Position numbers and translations under genes: made by a program
Virus record (IMG/VR): IMGVR_UViG_3300010883_000380
Span: 1 to 26,021 of that record
Length of the DNA: 26,021 nt
Source: a virus
Direction: 5' to 3' (one strand)
The notes under the pieces: model-generated
What the model was told of the DNA's origin: nothing
Seen by the model: the letters and a program-made list of their open reading frames with translations, nothing else
Database searches by the model: none
Shown: positions 7,115-13,274 of the stretch, piece after piece
How positions within the stretch are numbered: position 1 is the stretch's first letter
Layout of the letters: the number at the start of each line of letters is the position of its first letter

Positions 7115-8402
7115 TGGCGGAAACACAATAAATTCTAGTTTTTTGTTTAGAGCAGAAGAAAAGGACAAAATTCTGTTTAGTAAGTTATACTCAAAAGAAT
7201 TTGTTAAACCCAAAGGCACAGGTTTTATTTATAAAAGCCGTGGTTTAAATAATCGTGGTGAGAAAGTTATTAATTGTGGTAGAGTAACTATAGGAAATAA
7301 TAAAGATGACCCTGTTTTACACACTATATCTACAACTATTAATGATTCGTTATTCCCAACAAAGGTTAGAGATAATAAAAAGACTAATTTTATGAACACA
7401 ATTACATTTAAATATATTAATGGTTCTATGATGTTATTTTATGGTAGAACTAATAAAAGATATTATATTAATGGTATTTTGATAAATAAAGCAGACCTTA
7501 TTAAAGCAATAAGTAAAATCATATTAAGGGCTTCATTAACTAGATGTAGACAACAATTATTTCAGTATATGAGAAAAGTAACACTATTTCCTCATAATGT
7601 TCTTTATGCTTTAGAAAATAGAACGCCTTACCATTTTCAACATGAAATGAGAAAAACAGAAGTAGTAATTAATACTAAATTAATTAATGAAGAAGAATGT
7701 GTATTAGAAATATCTGATGGTATTTGGGGAGCATTAAAAACAAAAGAATTAAGCACTTTTATTGATTATTTTAAATATAATAAGAAGAGAAGTAAAACAT
7801 GGAAAGTAGGAATTACTAATGAGTTCTTATGGGAACAATTAATGGGTGAACCACCTTCAAGAACAGAACTATCTAAAATGACGCAGTGGTTATTACAACA
7901 TAGAACATCTGATTTAATAGAAGATAGAGCAACTAAATTGTTATTTGATATTGCCGCAGAAAACCCTGCTATTGATTTTGTTCAGTTTCGTAACCCACAA
8001 AATAAAGCATTATTTGTACATGGGAAATATTCTGATTGGGTTATAGTGTATATTGGTAAAGGTATGAAGCGAGGAACACAAGATGTAGTAACCTACCAAA
8101 TTAAAACCCCTTCTAAAGAGAAAGGTAATTGGCATGGAATGCATCTTTCAGGTAGTATTTGTATTGATAATGTGTCTAGAGGGTCTAGTATTGGCGACCA
8201 ATTAGTTGCTAGAGCATTAGCGTTGGTTGATGAAAGAATAGCCGCACATCATCTCTATACAATTAAACCCCTTATAACTACGAAATTAATTAATGGGGAT
8301 GTAATTATGCCGAGATTAGATAGAAAGAAATTAAATAGTTGGAATCAATCAAAGGCAAATGAATATGCTTTAAAGCAAGAACAAAAGAGGAATGTAAAAT
8401 GA
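7080..8402 (+). CDS. Candidate E2-like (UBC-fold) protein, 440 aa
   Basis: The C-terminal third has a run of strands (KALFVHGKYSD, WVIVYIGKG, DVVTYQIKTP) leading into WHGMHLSGSICIDN, with C361. This mirrors the E2 active site HPN...NGSICLD, including the histidine nine residues before the cysteine, and a helix follows (DQLVARALALVDERI). The N-terminal 300 residues are unknown. GILINKADLIKAISKI and VTLFPHNVLYAL are loosely reminiscent of the E2-like PRTRC system protein B. The gene has a GGAG leader and couples to TFB through ATGA. Its company (Ubl at 4509, E1 at 9446, JAMM at 11263) gives the idea weight. It could instead be an unrelated viral protein with a chance motif. Confidence 0.42.
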   Translation: MKIKLSIPTVGDGGNTINSSFLFRAEEKDKILFSKLYSKEFVKPKGTGFIYKSRGLNNRGEKVINCGRVTIGNNKDDPVLHTISTTINDSLFPTKVRDNKKTNFMNTITFKYINGSMMLFYGRTNKRYYINGILINKADLIKAISKIILRASLTRCRQQLFQYMRKVTLFPHNVLYALENRTPYHFQHEMRKTEVVINTKLINEEECVLEISDGIWGALKTKELSTFIDYFKYNKKRSKTWKVGITNEFLWEQLMGEPPSRTELSKMTQWLLQHRTSDLIEDRATKLLFDIAAENPAIDFVQFRNPQNKALFVHGKYSDWVIVYIGKGMKRGTQDVVTYQIKTPSKEKGNWHGMHLSGSICIDNVSRGSSIGDQLVARALALVDERIAAHHLYTIKPLITTKLINGDVIMPRLDRKKLNSWNQSKANEYALKQEQKRNVK

Positions 8403-9295
8403 AATGTTCAGAATGTAATTGTATTACAACTTCCTTTGATGAAAGATTAGGTGAAACTATTTGTAATGATTGCGGTCTGATTTTATCAGTAGATATTTTT
8501 GAAGAAACAAGTTCTCCTATGAAGAATAAAAAATTCTTTAGAGAAAAGACAAAGCAACTAAGTTTAGGTTCTATTATTTCATTATCAGATGTTAAATCGT
8601 CAGATAATCATATATTATATAATCAACATATATGGACAACTTATAATAAAACAGAAAGACAATTTAAGTTTTCATCAAGTATATTTTTATCTTATTATAG
8701 TGGTAAACCATTTCTTTCTGAGGTTTATTTAAAATATAAAATTCTTAAAGAAGAACACCTAATAAGAGGACTACCTATTGATGATGTAGCCGCAGGTATA
8801 GTATATTATGTGCTTAAAGAAAAAGGTATTCCTATTTCATTGAAGGGTTTTTCAAAGAAAAGTAAAATACCCACTAAAAATATAATGAGAACTGCTAAAA
8901 AACTAACTAAAAGGTTTGGTAAAGCACATATTTTTAGCGATTTAAATGTTGAAGATATTATTAGTCAAATTATATTAAATTTAAATTCTATAAAAGGGAC
9001 ACCTGATATTAATAATGATGTTAGATTTGATTGTTATAATTTTGTGAGTTATATACAAAGATGTTATGATGATTTTAATTTAACCTTCACAAGAACCCAC
9101 ATAATAACGGCAATATGGATGGTAGGTAGAACACATGTTTCATTAAATATTACTCAATCTGCCCTTAAAGATACTTGTAATATATCGGTACAAACCATTA
9201 AAGACACATCAAGAAAGATTTGTATTAATCTTAATTTAGATAAAACTAAATTAGGACAATATACTATTAAAAATATAATAAGTGGGGTGAGATAA
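8399..9295 (+). CDS. tfb: Transcription factor B (TFIIB homologue)
   Basis: An archaeal-type TFB, 298 residues, which bridges TBP-bound promoters to RNA polymerase. The N-terminal zinc ribbon has C3, C6, C22 and C25 (MKCSECN, TICNDCGLI). A B-reader/linker region follows to about residue 60. The first cyclin repeat includes RGLPIDDVAAGIVYYVLKEK and the helix-turn-helix-like SKIPTKNIMRTAKKLTK. A weaker second repeat carries RTHIITAIWMVGRTHVS and CNISVQTIKDTSRK. The length is normal for TFB. A viral copy could direct host polymerase to viral promoters. GAGG lies eight bases before the ATG, which overlaps the previous stop. Confidence 0.88.
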   Translation: MKCSECNCITTSFDERLGETICNDCGLILSVDIFEETSSPMKNKKFFREKTKQLSLGSIISLSDVKSSDNHILYNQHIWTTYNKTERQFKFSSSIFLSYYSGKPFLSEVYLKYKILKEEHLIRGLPIDDVAAGIVYYVLKEKGIPISLKGFSKKSKIPTKNIMRTAKKLTKRFGKAHIFSDLNVEDIISQIILNLNSIKGTPDINNDVRFDCYNFVSYIQRCYDDFNLTFTRTHIITAIWMVGRTHVSLNITQSALKDTCNISVQTIKDTSRKICINLNLDKTKLGQYTIKNIISGVR

Positions 9296-9296
9296 T

Positions 9297-9443
9297 ATGA
9301 GTATAATGAGTGAAATAGAAATAATGATAACAAATGGAGAAAGTCCTGAAGAAATAGCAAAAGTTATTCTCAGTTCAGGAAATTTTGATGGTAATAGTGA
9401 TGAAGCATTAAGATGTGCAATAGAAATAATAAAGGAGCAATAA
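9297..9443 (+). CDS. Small acidic helical protein, 48 aa
   Basis: A complete small frame between TFB and the E1-like gene, MSIMSEIEIMITNGESPEEI and onward, ending EALRCAIEIIKEQ. It has a ribosome-binding site (GGGGTGAGATAAT) and ends two bases before the next ATG, so it fits the packing of the array. The sequence suggests two or three short helices. No family is recognised. By position it might partner TFB or the E1-like enzyme, but nothing in the sequence shows this. Confidence 0.6.
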   Translation: MSIMSEIEIMITNGESPEEIAKVILSSGNFDGNSDEALRCAIEIIKEQ

Positions 9444-9445
9444 AA

Positions 9446-10087
9446 ATGAAAATAAAAAAATTAAAACAAAGAAAAATATTGATAATAGGAGCAGGTGGGA
9501 TAGGAAGTTATCTTGTATCTTTCCTAGAAAGAATTAGTGAGAGAAGACAACCACTTTATCACATTACTATTTATGATGACGATAAAGTAGAAGAAAAGAA
9601 TTTATCTTATCAGAATTTTAATGTAAGTGATGTTGGTAAAACAAAAGTAAGCGTTGTTGGTAATTCAGTAGGGATAAAACCTGCTATAATTAATCGAGAA
9701 GAATTTCAAGTATTAGTATCTAAACAAATGCATGGATATAAAGGTAAACATCCTTATGACCTTGTAATTTGTTGTGTTGATAATCTTGCGGCTAGAAGAT
9801 TAATGTATAAAGAAGGACATGGAGAAGATTGTCCTGTAAAATGGTTAGACCTTAGAGCGCAAGGTAGAAATGCAGTATTGATTTCTTACAAAGTTAATCC
9901 TATATTAATACCGGATTTACTTGCCGGTGCAGATGGTTCATTTAGTTGCCAAAATGGAGATTGGGATGGTTCTGCTAAAGATGTTAATTCAATGCATATT
10001 GCAATAGCAGGTATTGGAACTCAATGGATTCAACGATGGTTTAATGATAATAATGATGTTGCAGATAAAATGGTGGTGCATGTATGA
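9446..10087 (+). CDS. E1/ThiF-family adenylating enzyme
   Basis: Adenylates the C-terminus of a ubiquitin-like protein. The Rossmann nucleotide loop GAGGIGS is at 15-21. IYDDDKVEEKNL carries D44-46 and N52, followed by DVGKTK (62-67), and VICCVDNLAARR carries D112. C168 (SFSCQNGDW) is a candidate catalytic cysteine before IAIAGIGTQWIQRW, an arrangement also seen in PRTRC-type ThiF proteins. The usual arginine of NLxRQ is tyrosine here (NLSYQ). The two CxxC pairs of MoeB/ThiF are absent. At 213 residues it is a minimal version. I place the start at ATG 9446, eight bases after AAAGGAG, not at the upstream in-frame ATG. The natural substrate would be the GG-ending protein at 4509. Confidence 0.85.
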   Translation: MKIKKLKQRKILIIGAGGIGSYLVSFLERISERRQPLYHITIYDDDKVEEKNLSYQNFNVSDVGKTKVSVVGNSVGIKPAIINREEFQVLVSKQMHGYKGKHPYDLVICCVDNLAARRLMYKEGHGEDCPVKWLDLRAQGRNAVLISYKVNPILIPDLLAGADGSFSCQNGDWDGSAKDVNSMHIAIAGIGTQWIQRWFNDNNDVADKMVVHV

Positions 10088-10320
10088 GGGCATCATCAAA
10101 GGCTCATGTTGAGTATGAAGTGTTAAGATATATTATTAATAAAATAGACTTTACTGAATTAGAAGATAGAATGTGTCCTAAAGATGATAAGAAGTTAGAG
10201 TTGTTAACTAAGCGATTTAATAGTGGTGCAAACTCTATATGTGAACAGATTCAGAATAAAATTAAAAGTAGGAAACATAAACTTCCTAAGAAACATCCTG
10301 CATATGAGGCGAAAGAATGA
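10084..10320 (+). CDS. Hypothetical basic helical protein, 78 aa
   Basis: Not recognised. It overlaps the E1-like gene and the next gene by four bases each, so it is translationally coupled on both sides. The sequence is helical and positively charged towards the end (QIQNKIKSRKHKLPKKHP), suggesting contact with nucleic acid or an acidic partner. It contains two cysteines not arranged as a metal site. Position between the E1-like gene and a run of small zinc proteins is the only functional hint. Confidence 0.6.
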   Translation: MRASSKAHVEYEVLRYIINKIDFTELEDRMCPKDDKKLELLTKRFNSGANSICEQIQNKIKSRKHKLPKKHPAYEAKE

Positions 10321-10574
10321 AGTATATTCATTTCAATATATTAGATAGGGTTCTATGTGGTGCAGAAGCAGAACCCGTTCCAGAAAAATTGGCAAACACT
10401 AGAAGATTGTGTAATGATTGTATTCAAGTTATATGGAAGGAACAGTATAGCAGAAGTTTGCCAACAGAAAGGATTACCATAGCAGAAATAGAATCGAAAA
10501 TAATTGAAGCCAATACACAAACGGAGTTATTACCACCTAAAAAAATAAAACCATTAGCGTGGTGGAAAACATGA
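10317..10574 (+). CDS. Small phage-type zinc protein, 85 aa
   Basis: The N-terminal half has H5, C14 (VLCGAE), C32 and C35 (RLCNDC). This matches a widespread phage zinc-binding layout in which a histidine and a Cys-Gly precede a CxxC pair. The second half is helical and ends in KPLAWWKT. The exact function of this class is unknown, although DNA or protein binding is usually supposed. It is coupled by ATGA overlap to both neighbours. Confidence 0.6.
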   Translation: MKYIHFNILDRVLCGAEAEPVPEKLANTRRLCNDCIQVIWKEQYSRSLPTERITIAEIESKIIEANTQTELLPPKKIKPLAWWKT

Positions 10575-10729
10575 GCAATGACTCAACAAATAATTGCCCT
10601 ACTTGTAAAGAACCAATGAAATTAATGAAGGGAATATCCCATAAATCCCGTTATGATGACGGAACAGCATTGGGATATTATTGTGTTCACTGTAGTGAAG
10701 TAAAAGATATATTAAAGGAGAATGAATAA
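10571..10729 (+). CDS. Small zinc-ribbon protein, 52 aa
   Basis: A complete small frame starting MSNDSTNNCPTCKEPM and ending YYCVHCSEVKDILKENE. C9, C12, C38 and C41 form two CxxC knuckles spaced as in a classic zinc ribbon. The ATG overlaps the previous stop and is preceded by GGTGG. It resembles the ribbons of small phage transcription or replication accessory proteins. No specific role can be given. Confidence 0.65.
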   Translation: MSNDSTNNCPTCKEPMKLMKGISHKSRYDDGTALGYYCVHCSEVKDILKENE

Positions 10730-10730
10730 A

Positions 10731-10970
10731 ATGGTAGAAGATACAGATATAGATGATATAATAGAAGAAGATGTAGGGAATATAATGAATGTAATAGCAA
10801 CTGATGGTTATTATCTTCAAGCACAAGTAGTAAAGGTATCATGTCCTGCTTGTGGTGAGGAATTTTTAGGAACTAAAAGACATGCTGGTGGATTCATAGC
10901 AGGTCATAGAGCCTTTCATGAATTTGAAAATAAGAGAGATGTTATTGTAGAACAGATGGGTGGAATATAA
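10731..10970 (+). CDS. C2H2-like zinc-finger protein, 79 aa
   Basis: After an acidic N-terminus (MVEDTDIDDIIEEDVG) comes a finger with C38 and C41 (SCPACGEEFLG) and H51, H59 and H63 (KRHAGGFIAGHRAFHEF). This is compatible with a C2H2-type fold with a long hairpin, as seen in some archaeal and viral DNA-binding proteins. I prefer ATG 10731, ten bases after GGAG, over ATG 10722, which is only one base from it. The protein ends QMGGI. The near-terminal GG is noted, but the fold is not ubiquitin-like. Confidence 0.65.
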   Translation: MVEDTDIDDIIEEDVGNIMNVIATDGYYLQAQVVKVSCPACGEEFLGTKRHAGGFIAGHRAFHEFENKRDVIVEQMGGI

Positions 10971-11266
10971 TGAGTCCGAGTCCAATTAAGCAGAAATATC
11001 AATGCCAAGCATTAGTCAAACAACCAAGATGGATGCCCACTAGATGTAAAAATGGCGCACAAGAAGGAAAGAACTGGTGTGGTGTGCATATCAAGACGCA
11101 AGGAACAGTTGACCCACAGACTCAATTTAAGGGTGATGAAGACTTCCACCCTAATCCTAAGAAGGCAGATGTATATTACGAGTTGCTACATTATCTTTAT
11201 CACAATATGAACGATGAACAATTAGATAAAATAGATGAGCAGTTAAGAAGTGAGATGAAAATATGA
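10970..11266 (+). CDS. Small zinc protein with CxnCxnCxxH motif, 98 aa
   Basis: The N-terminal 45 residues carry C12 (YQCQAL), C26 (TRCKNG), C37 and H40 (NWCGVH). This spacing is typical of a very common small zinc motif in phage and bacterial proteins (CxAxxxxGxxCxNxxxxxxxYCxxH). A helical C-terminal part (KADVYYELLHYLYHNMNDEQ) follows. The gene at 23245 has the same cysteine/histidine pattern, so the window encodes at least two members. It overlaps its neighbours at TAATG and ATGA. Its function is unknown; it lies directly before the JAMM peptidase. Confidence 0.65.
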   Translation: MSPSPIKQKYQCQALVKQPRWMPTRCKNGAQEGKNWCGVHIKTQGTVDPQTQFKGDEDFHPNPKKADVYYELLHYLYHNMNDEQLDKIDEQLRSEMKI

Positions 11267-11832
11267 ATGAAGAAAAAATAGAAAAAGAAGAAGAAGAAGA
11301 AAATAAAGCAATGAAAGACTTTGATTGGAAGAACCACATCAGAGATGTATATAAGGATATGAATAATACCGAAGGTGGTGTTAATTTTATTAGTCCTTGC
11401 CAAGATAGTGAGGTGTTTTTAACATCAATTTGGAATATGTCTATGGATGTATTAGATGGTATGGAAGTGCAAGTAGTTATTGACGACAAAGATGATTTGT
11501 ATATCAGTAGTGGTTCAGCATCATATGTATCTTTTGAAAATCATGAAGATGAATTAGTAAATGGTGCGCCAATGAGAATACCAATTAAATCATGGATTCA
11601 TACCCATCCATTTGGTGAGGCTTACCTTAGTGGAACAGATTGGAAAACAGTAAAGACATGGCAACCTATTATGAAAAGTGCTATTGTGTTAGGTGATAAT
11701 CAATACCTTGCAGTGAACATGGATAATGCTAGATATGAAAAGGGAACTTTTTCAGCAAAGAAAGTTTATTATGGATTATTAGAACAAACTAATTTTGGTG
11801 ATGTAGAACCTATGATGGAAGGTGAAGAATAA
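11263..11832 (+). CDS. JAMM/MPN+ metalloprotease (deubiquitinase-like)
   Basis: A zinc isopeptidase of the JAB1/MPN+ family, 189 residues. The motif HTHPFGEAYLSGTDW gives H113, H115, S123 and D126 with the exact JAMM spacing (HxH-x7-S-x2-D). E68 in GMEVQVVID is a plausible catalytic glutamate. The surrounding strands (VQVVIDDKDDLYISSG, KSWIHTHP, KSAIVLGDNQYLAVN) fit the MPN fold. The N-terminal 20 residues are highly acidic. Family members cleave ubiquitin-like proteins from targets or trim their precursors; the GG-SQ terminus of the protein at 4509 would be a natural substrate. RadC and phage tail-assembly K proteins share the fold, but RadC motifs and an NlpC domain are absent. Confidence 0.87.
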   Translation: MNEEKIEKEEEEENKAMKDFDWKNHIRDVYKDMNNTEGGVNFISPCQDSEVFLTSIWNMSMDVLDGMEVQVVIDDKDDLYISSGSASYVSFENHEDELVNGAPMRIPIKSWIHTHPFGEAYLSGTDWKTVKTWQPIMKSAIVLGDNQYLAVNMDNARYEKGTFSAKKVYYGLLEQTNFGDVEPMMEGEE

Positions 11833-12116
11833 TGGATAAACAAGAATTATTAGAAAACCATGCTAATATTGGTAAGGGGATTAAATCTTTATTCAAGGAT
11901 AATAAAGAACTAATAGGTTTAGTATGTTATATGAGAAAGTTATTAGATGAGTGTTTACGCGAATCAGATGAGGGCGACTTAGTTCCTTTAACTAACGACG
12001 ATAAAAAATTAAATAGAGCATTTGAAATTATGATGTTAGTTCAACATGAAAAGGATTTAAAGAAAGAAGAAAAACAAAATGTAAAATTACAACAAAAACA
12101 ATTAGGAGAATTTTAA
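11832..12116 (+). CDS. Hypothetical helical protein with a C-terminal clamp-binding-like motif
   Basis: Not recognised as a family. The 94 residues are mainly helical, with acidic and lysine-rich stretches. The last eight residues, QQKQLGEF, resemble a truncated PCNA-interacting peptide (QxxLxxF at the C-terminus), although the second aromatic residue is missing. The next gene has a fuller version of the motif, and a PCNA-like clamp is encoded at 20241. It overlaps the JAMM gene by one base (TAATG). Confidence 0.55.
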   Translation: MDKQELLENHANIGKGIKSLFKDNKELIGLVCYMRKLLDECLRESDEGDLVPLTNDDKKLNRAFEIMMLVQHEKDLKKEEKQNVKLQQKQLGEF

Positions 12117-12206
12117 ATGAATACATTAACTGAAGAGAATAGCAGACAAACAACATTAGAAGAATTTGGATTATTTTTATACTTAAAGTTTGGAGATGAA
12201 GAATAA
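12117..12206 (+). CDS. 29-residue peptide with a PIP-box-like motif
   Basis: A complete micro-gene: MNTLTEENSRQTTLEEFGLF followed by LYLKFGDEE. The string QTTLEEFGLF resembles the PCNA-interacting motif QxxLxxF-aromatic, with glycine between the aromatic positions. AGGAG stands eight bases before the ATG, and the stop overlaps the next ATG, so it is packed like its neighbours. A free peptide of this kind could bind the viral or host clamp and compete with other partners. This role is inferred from the motif alone. Confidence 0.5.
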   Translation: MNTLTEENSRQTTLEEFGLFLYLKFGDEE

Positions 12207-12649
12207 TGAAGAAATTTATTGCGATATTATTTGTATCAATTCTATTAGCAGGATGTTCTATTCCTAACCCTGAAGAAGTATTTGCTGAAGAAACGGAAAC
12301 CCCTAAAGAATGGATTAATATTAATGGGTCATTTACTTATTTAATTAATGATGTTAATAATTCTACACAAGAAACTATTTGGATAAATGTTAATAGTTCT
12401 CATGGTTTAATTGAGTTAGATAGTTTCCAATATAATATTACACATCTAAGTTTTGAAGTAGTAAATAATACTGTTTACTTTCATAATTATACATATGTTA
12501 TCGAAGGCCATCTTGAACAAAACAATTTTACATGGAATGCTGGCTATGCTCCCCAATTTGGTAATGCAAGTTTAATATTTCCAACCTTTCCATTCGATGT
12601 AACAGTATATTATAATGTTAATTATCGTATATGGAATGGTCAAGAATGA
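12206..12649 (+). CDS. Secreted lipoprotein with many N-glycosylation sequons
   Basis: Residues 1-17 form a lipoprotein signal peptide with the lipobox LLAGC (C17). The mature part (130 residues) looks beta-rich and carries nine N-X-S/T sequons (N40, 51, 52, 63, 77, 87, 94, 107, 120), a high density that suits N-glycosylation outside the cell. No enzyme motif is seen. An exported lipoprotein within a replication module is out of place functionally. Roles such as superinfection exclusion or cell-surface remodelling are possible but untested. It overlaps neighbours by one and four bases. Confidence 0.7.
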   Translation: MKKFIAILFVSILLAGCSIPNPEEVFAEETETPKEWININGSFTYLINDVNNSTQETIWINVNSSHGLIELDSFQYNITHLSFEVVNNTVYFHNYTYVIEGHLEQNNFTWNAGYAPQFGNASLIFPTFPFDVTVYYNVNYRIWNGQE

Positions 12650-13047
12650 ATAATAAAGCATTGACTGTTCATTTCCCTGCACCATTACCAGCAGAAATAC
12701 CTTGCCCTATTTGTGAAGGCAATAAATGTAAGGTTTGTGATAAAACAGGTAAGATGAAATTAGTAGTAGATGCTAAAGTCCCAATACAAAGAAACCTTAT
12801 AGTCAAATATGTTTCTAATAATTTAGAACATATAGCATTAGAACTATCTAGACAATATGGTTTAGTTCCTGAAGTTAACACGGAAGAAATATTTGAATGT
12901 AAAGAAGGAACAACATATGAAATTGCAAAGATAAGTAGTTTAGGTGGAGTAATATGGATAGCAAGCAGATTAGACAAATTAGAATCTCCTAGATATTTTA
13001 ATAGTGTTAAAGAATTAACTCGATTTAAAGAAGGGTGGTTTACATGA
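12646..13047 (+). CDS. Zinc-knuckle protein, 133 aa
   Basis: Not assigned to a family. C20, C23, C28 and C31 (IPCPICEGNKCKVCDKTGKM) form a compact CxxC-x4-CxxC knuckle similar to one repeat of the DnaJ cysteine-rich region. The remaining 90 residues are alpha/beta, including NLEHIALELSRQYG and GGVIWIASRLDKLE. I place the start at ATG 12646, overlapping the lipoprotein stop; the in-frame ATG at 12631 lies deeper in that gene. It overlaps the PC4-like gene by four bases. Confidence 0.6.
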   Translation: MNNKALTVHFPAPLPAEIPCPICEGNKCKVCDKTGKMKLVVDAKVPIQRNLIVKYVSNNLEHIALELSRQYGLVPEVNTEEIFECKEGTTYEIAKISSLGGVIWIASRLDKLESPRYFNSVKELTRFKEGWFT

Positions 13048-13274
13048 GTGATGATATGGATATAATAGCAAGAGTTCCTAGAAATGCTACAACAGAACTA
13101 TTAATCAAAACAGGAACTTTTTGGAAAATTGAAGTGGTAGATATTAGATGGTATTCTGATGGTAAACCAACAAGAAAAGGAGTAAGAATAAATATGGATG
13201 AATTGCCTACTTTAATTAAGGCACTTCAAAAAATTAATAATAAAAATGAGGCAAACAAGGATGAGTCTGAGTAG
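13044..13274 (+). CDS. PC4-like ssDNA-binding transcription coactivator, 76 aa
   Basis: The segment TFWKIEVVDIRWYSDGKPTR followed by KGVRINMDELPTLIKALQKI matches the PC4 pattern: strands, a VDIRxxxxDGxxxxTxKGI core, then a helix. PC4 proteins dimerise and bind single-stranded or melted DNA; in archaea and viruses they aid transcription or replication. The short acidic N-terminus and charged tail flank a single domain of normal size. ATG 13044 follows GGGTGG at five bases and overlaps the previous stop; an in-frame GTG at 13035 is less likely. It overlaps the ligase gene by 14 bases. It could work with the viral TFB. Confidence 0.72.
   Translation: MSDDMDIIARVPRNATTELLIKTGTFWKIEVVDIRWYSDGKPTRKGVRINMDELPTLIKALQKINNKNEANKDESE

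Noticed and set aside
9446-10087. E1-like gene as a plain MoeB/ThiF for molybdopterin or thiamin synthesis
   Set aside because: It is not fully excluded, but the zinc CxxC pairs are missing, no cofactor-synthesis genes are present and a JAMM peptidase is nearby, so a protein-modification role fits better.
11157-11489. Minus-strand serine/phenylalanine-rich open frames opposite the JAMM gene
   Set aside because: They mirror GAA/AAG-rich codons of the plus-strand gene (runs of S and F) and have no start signals.
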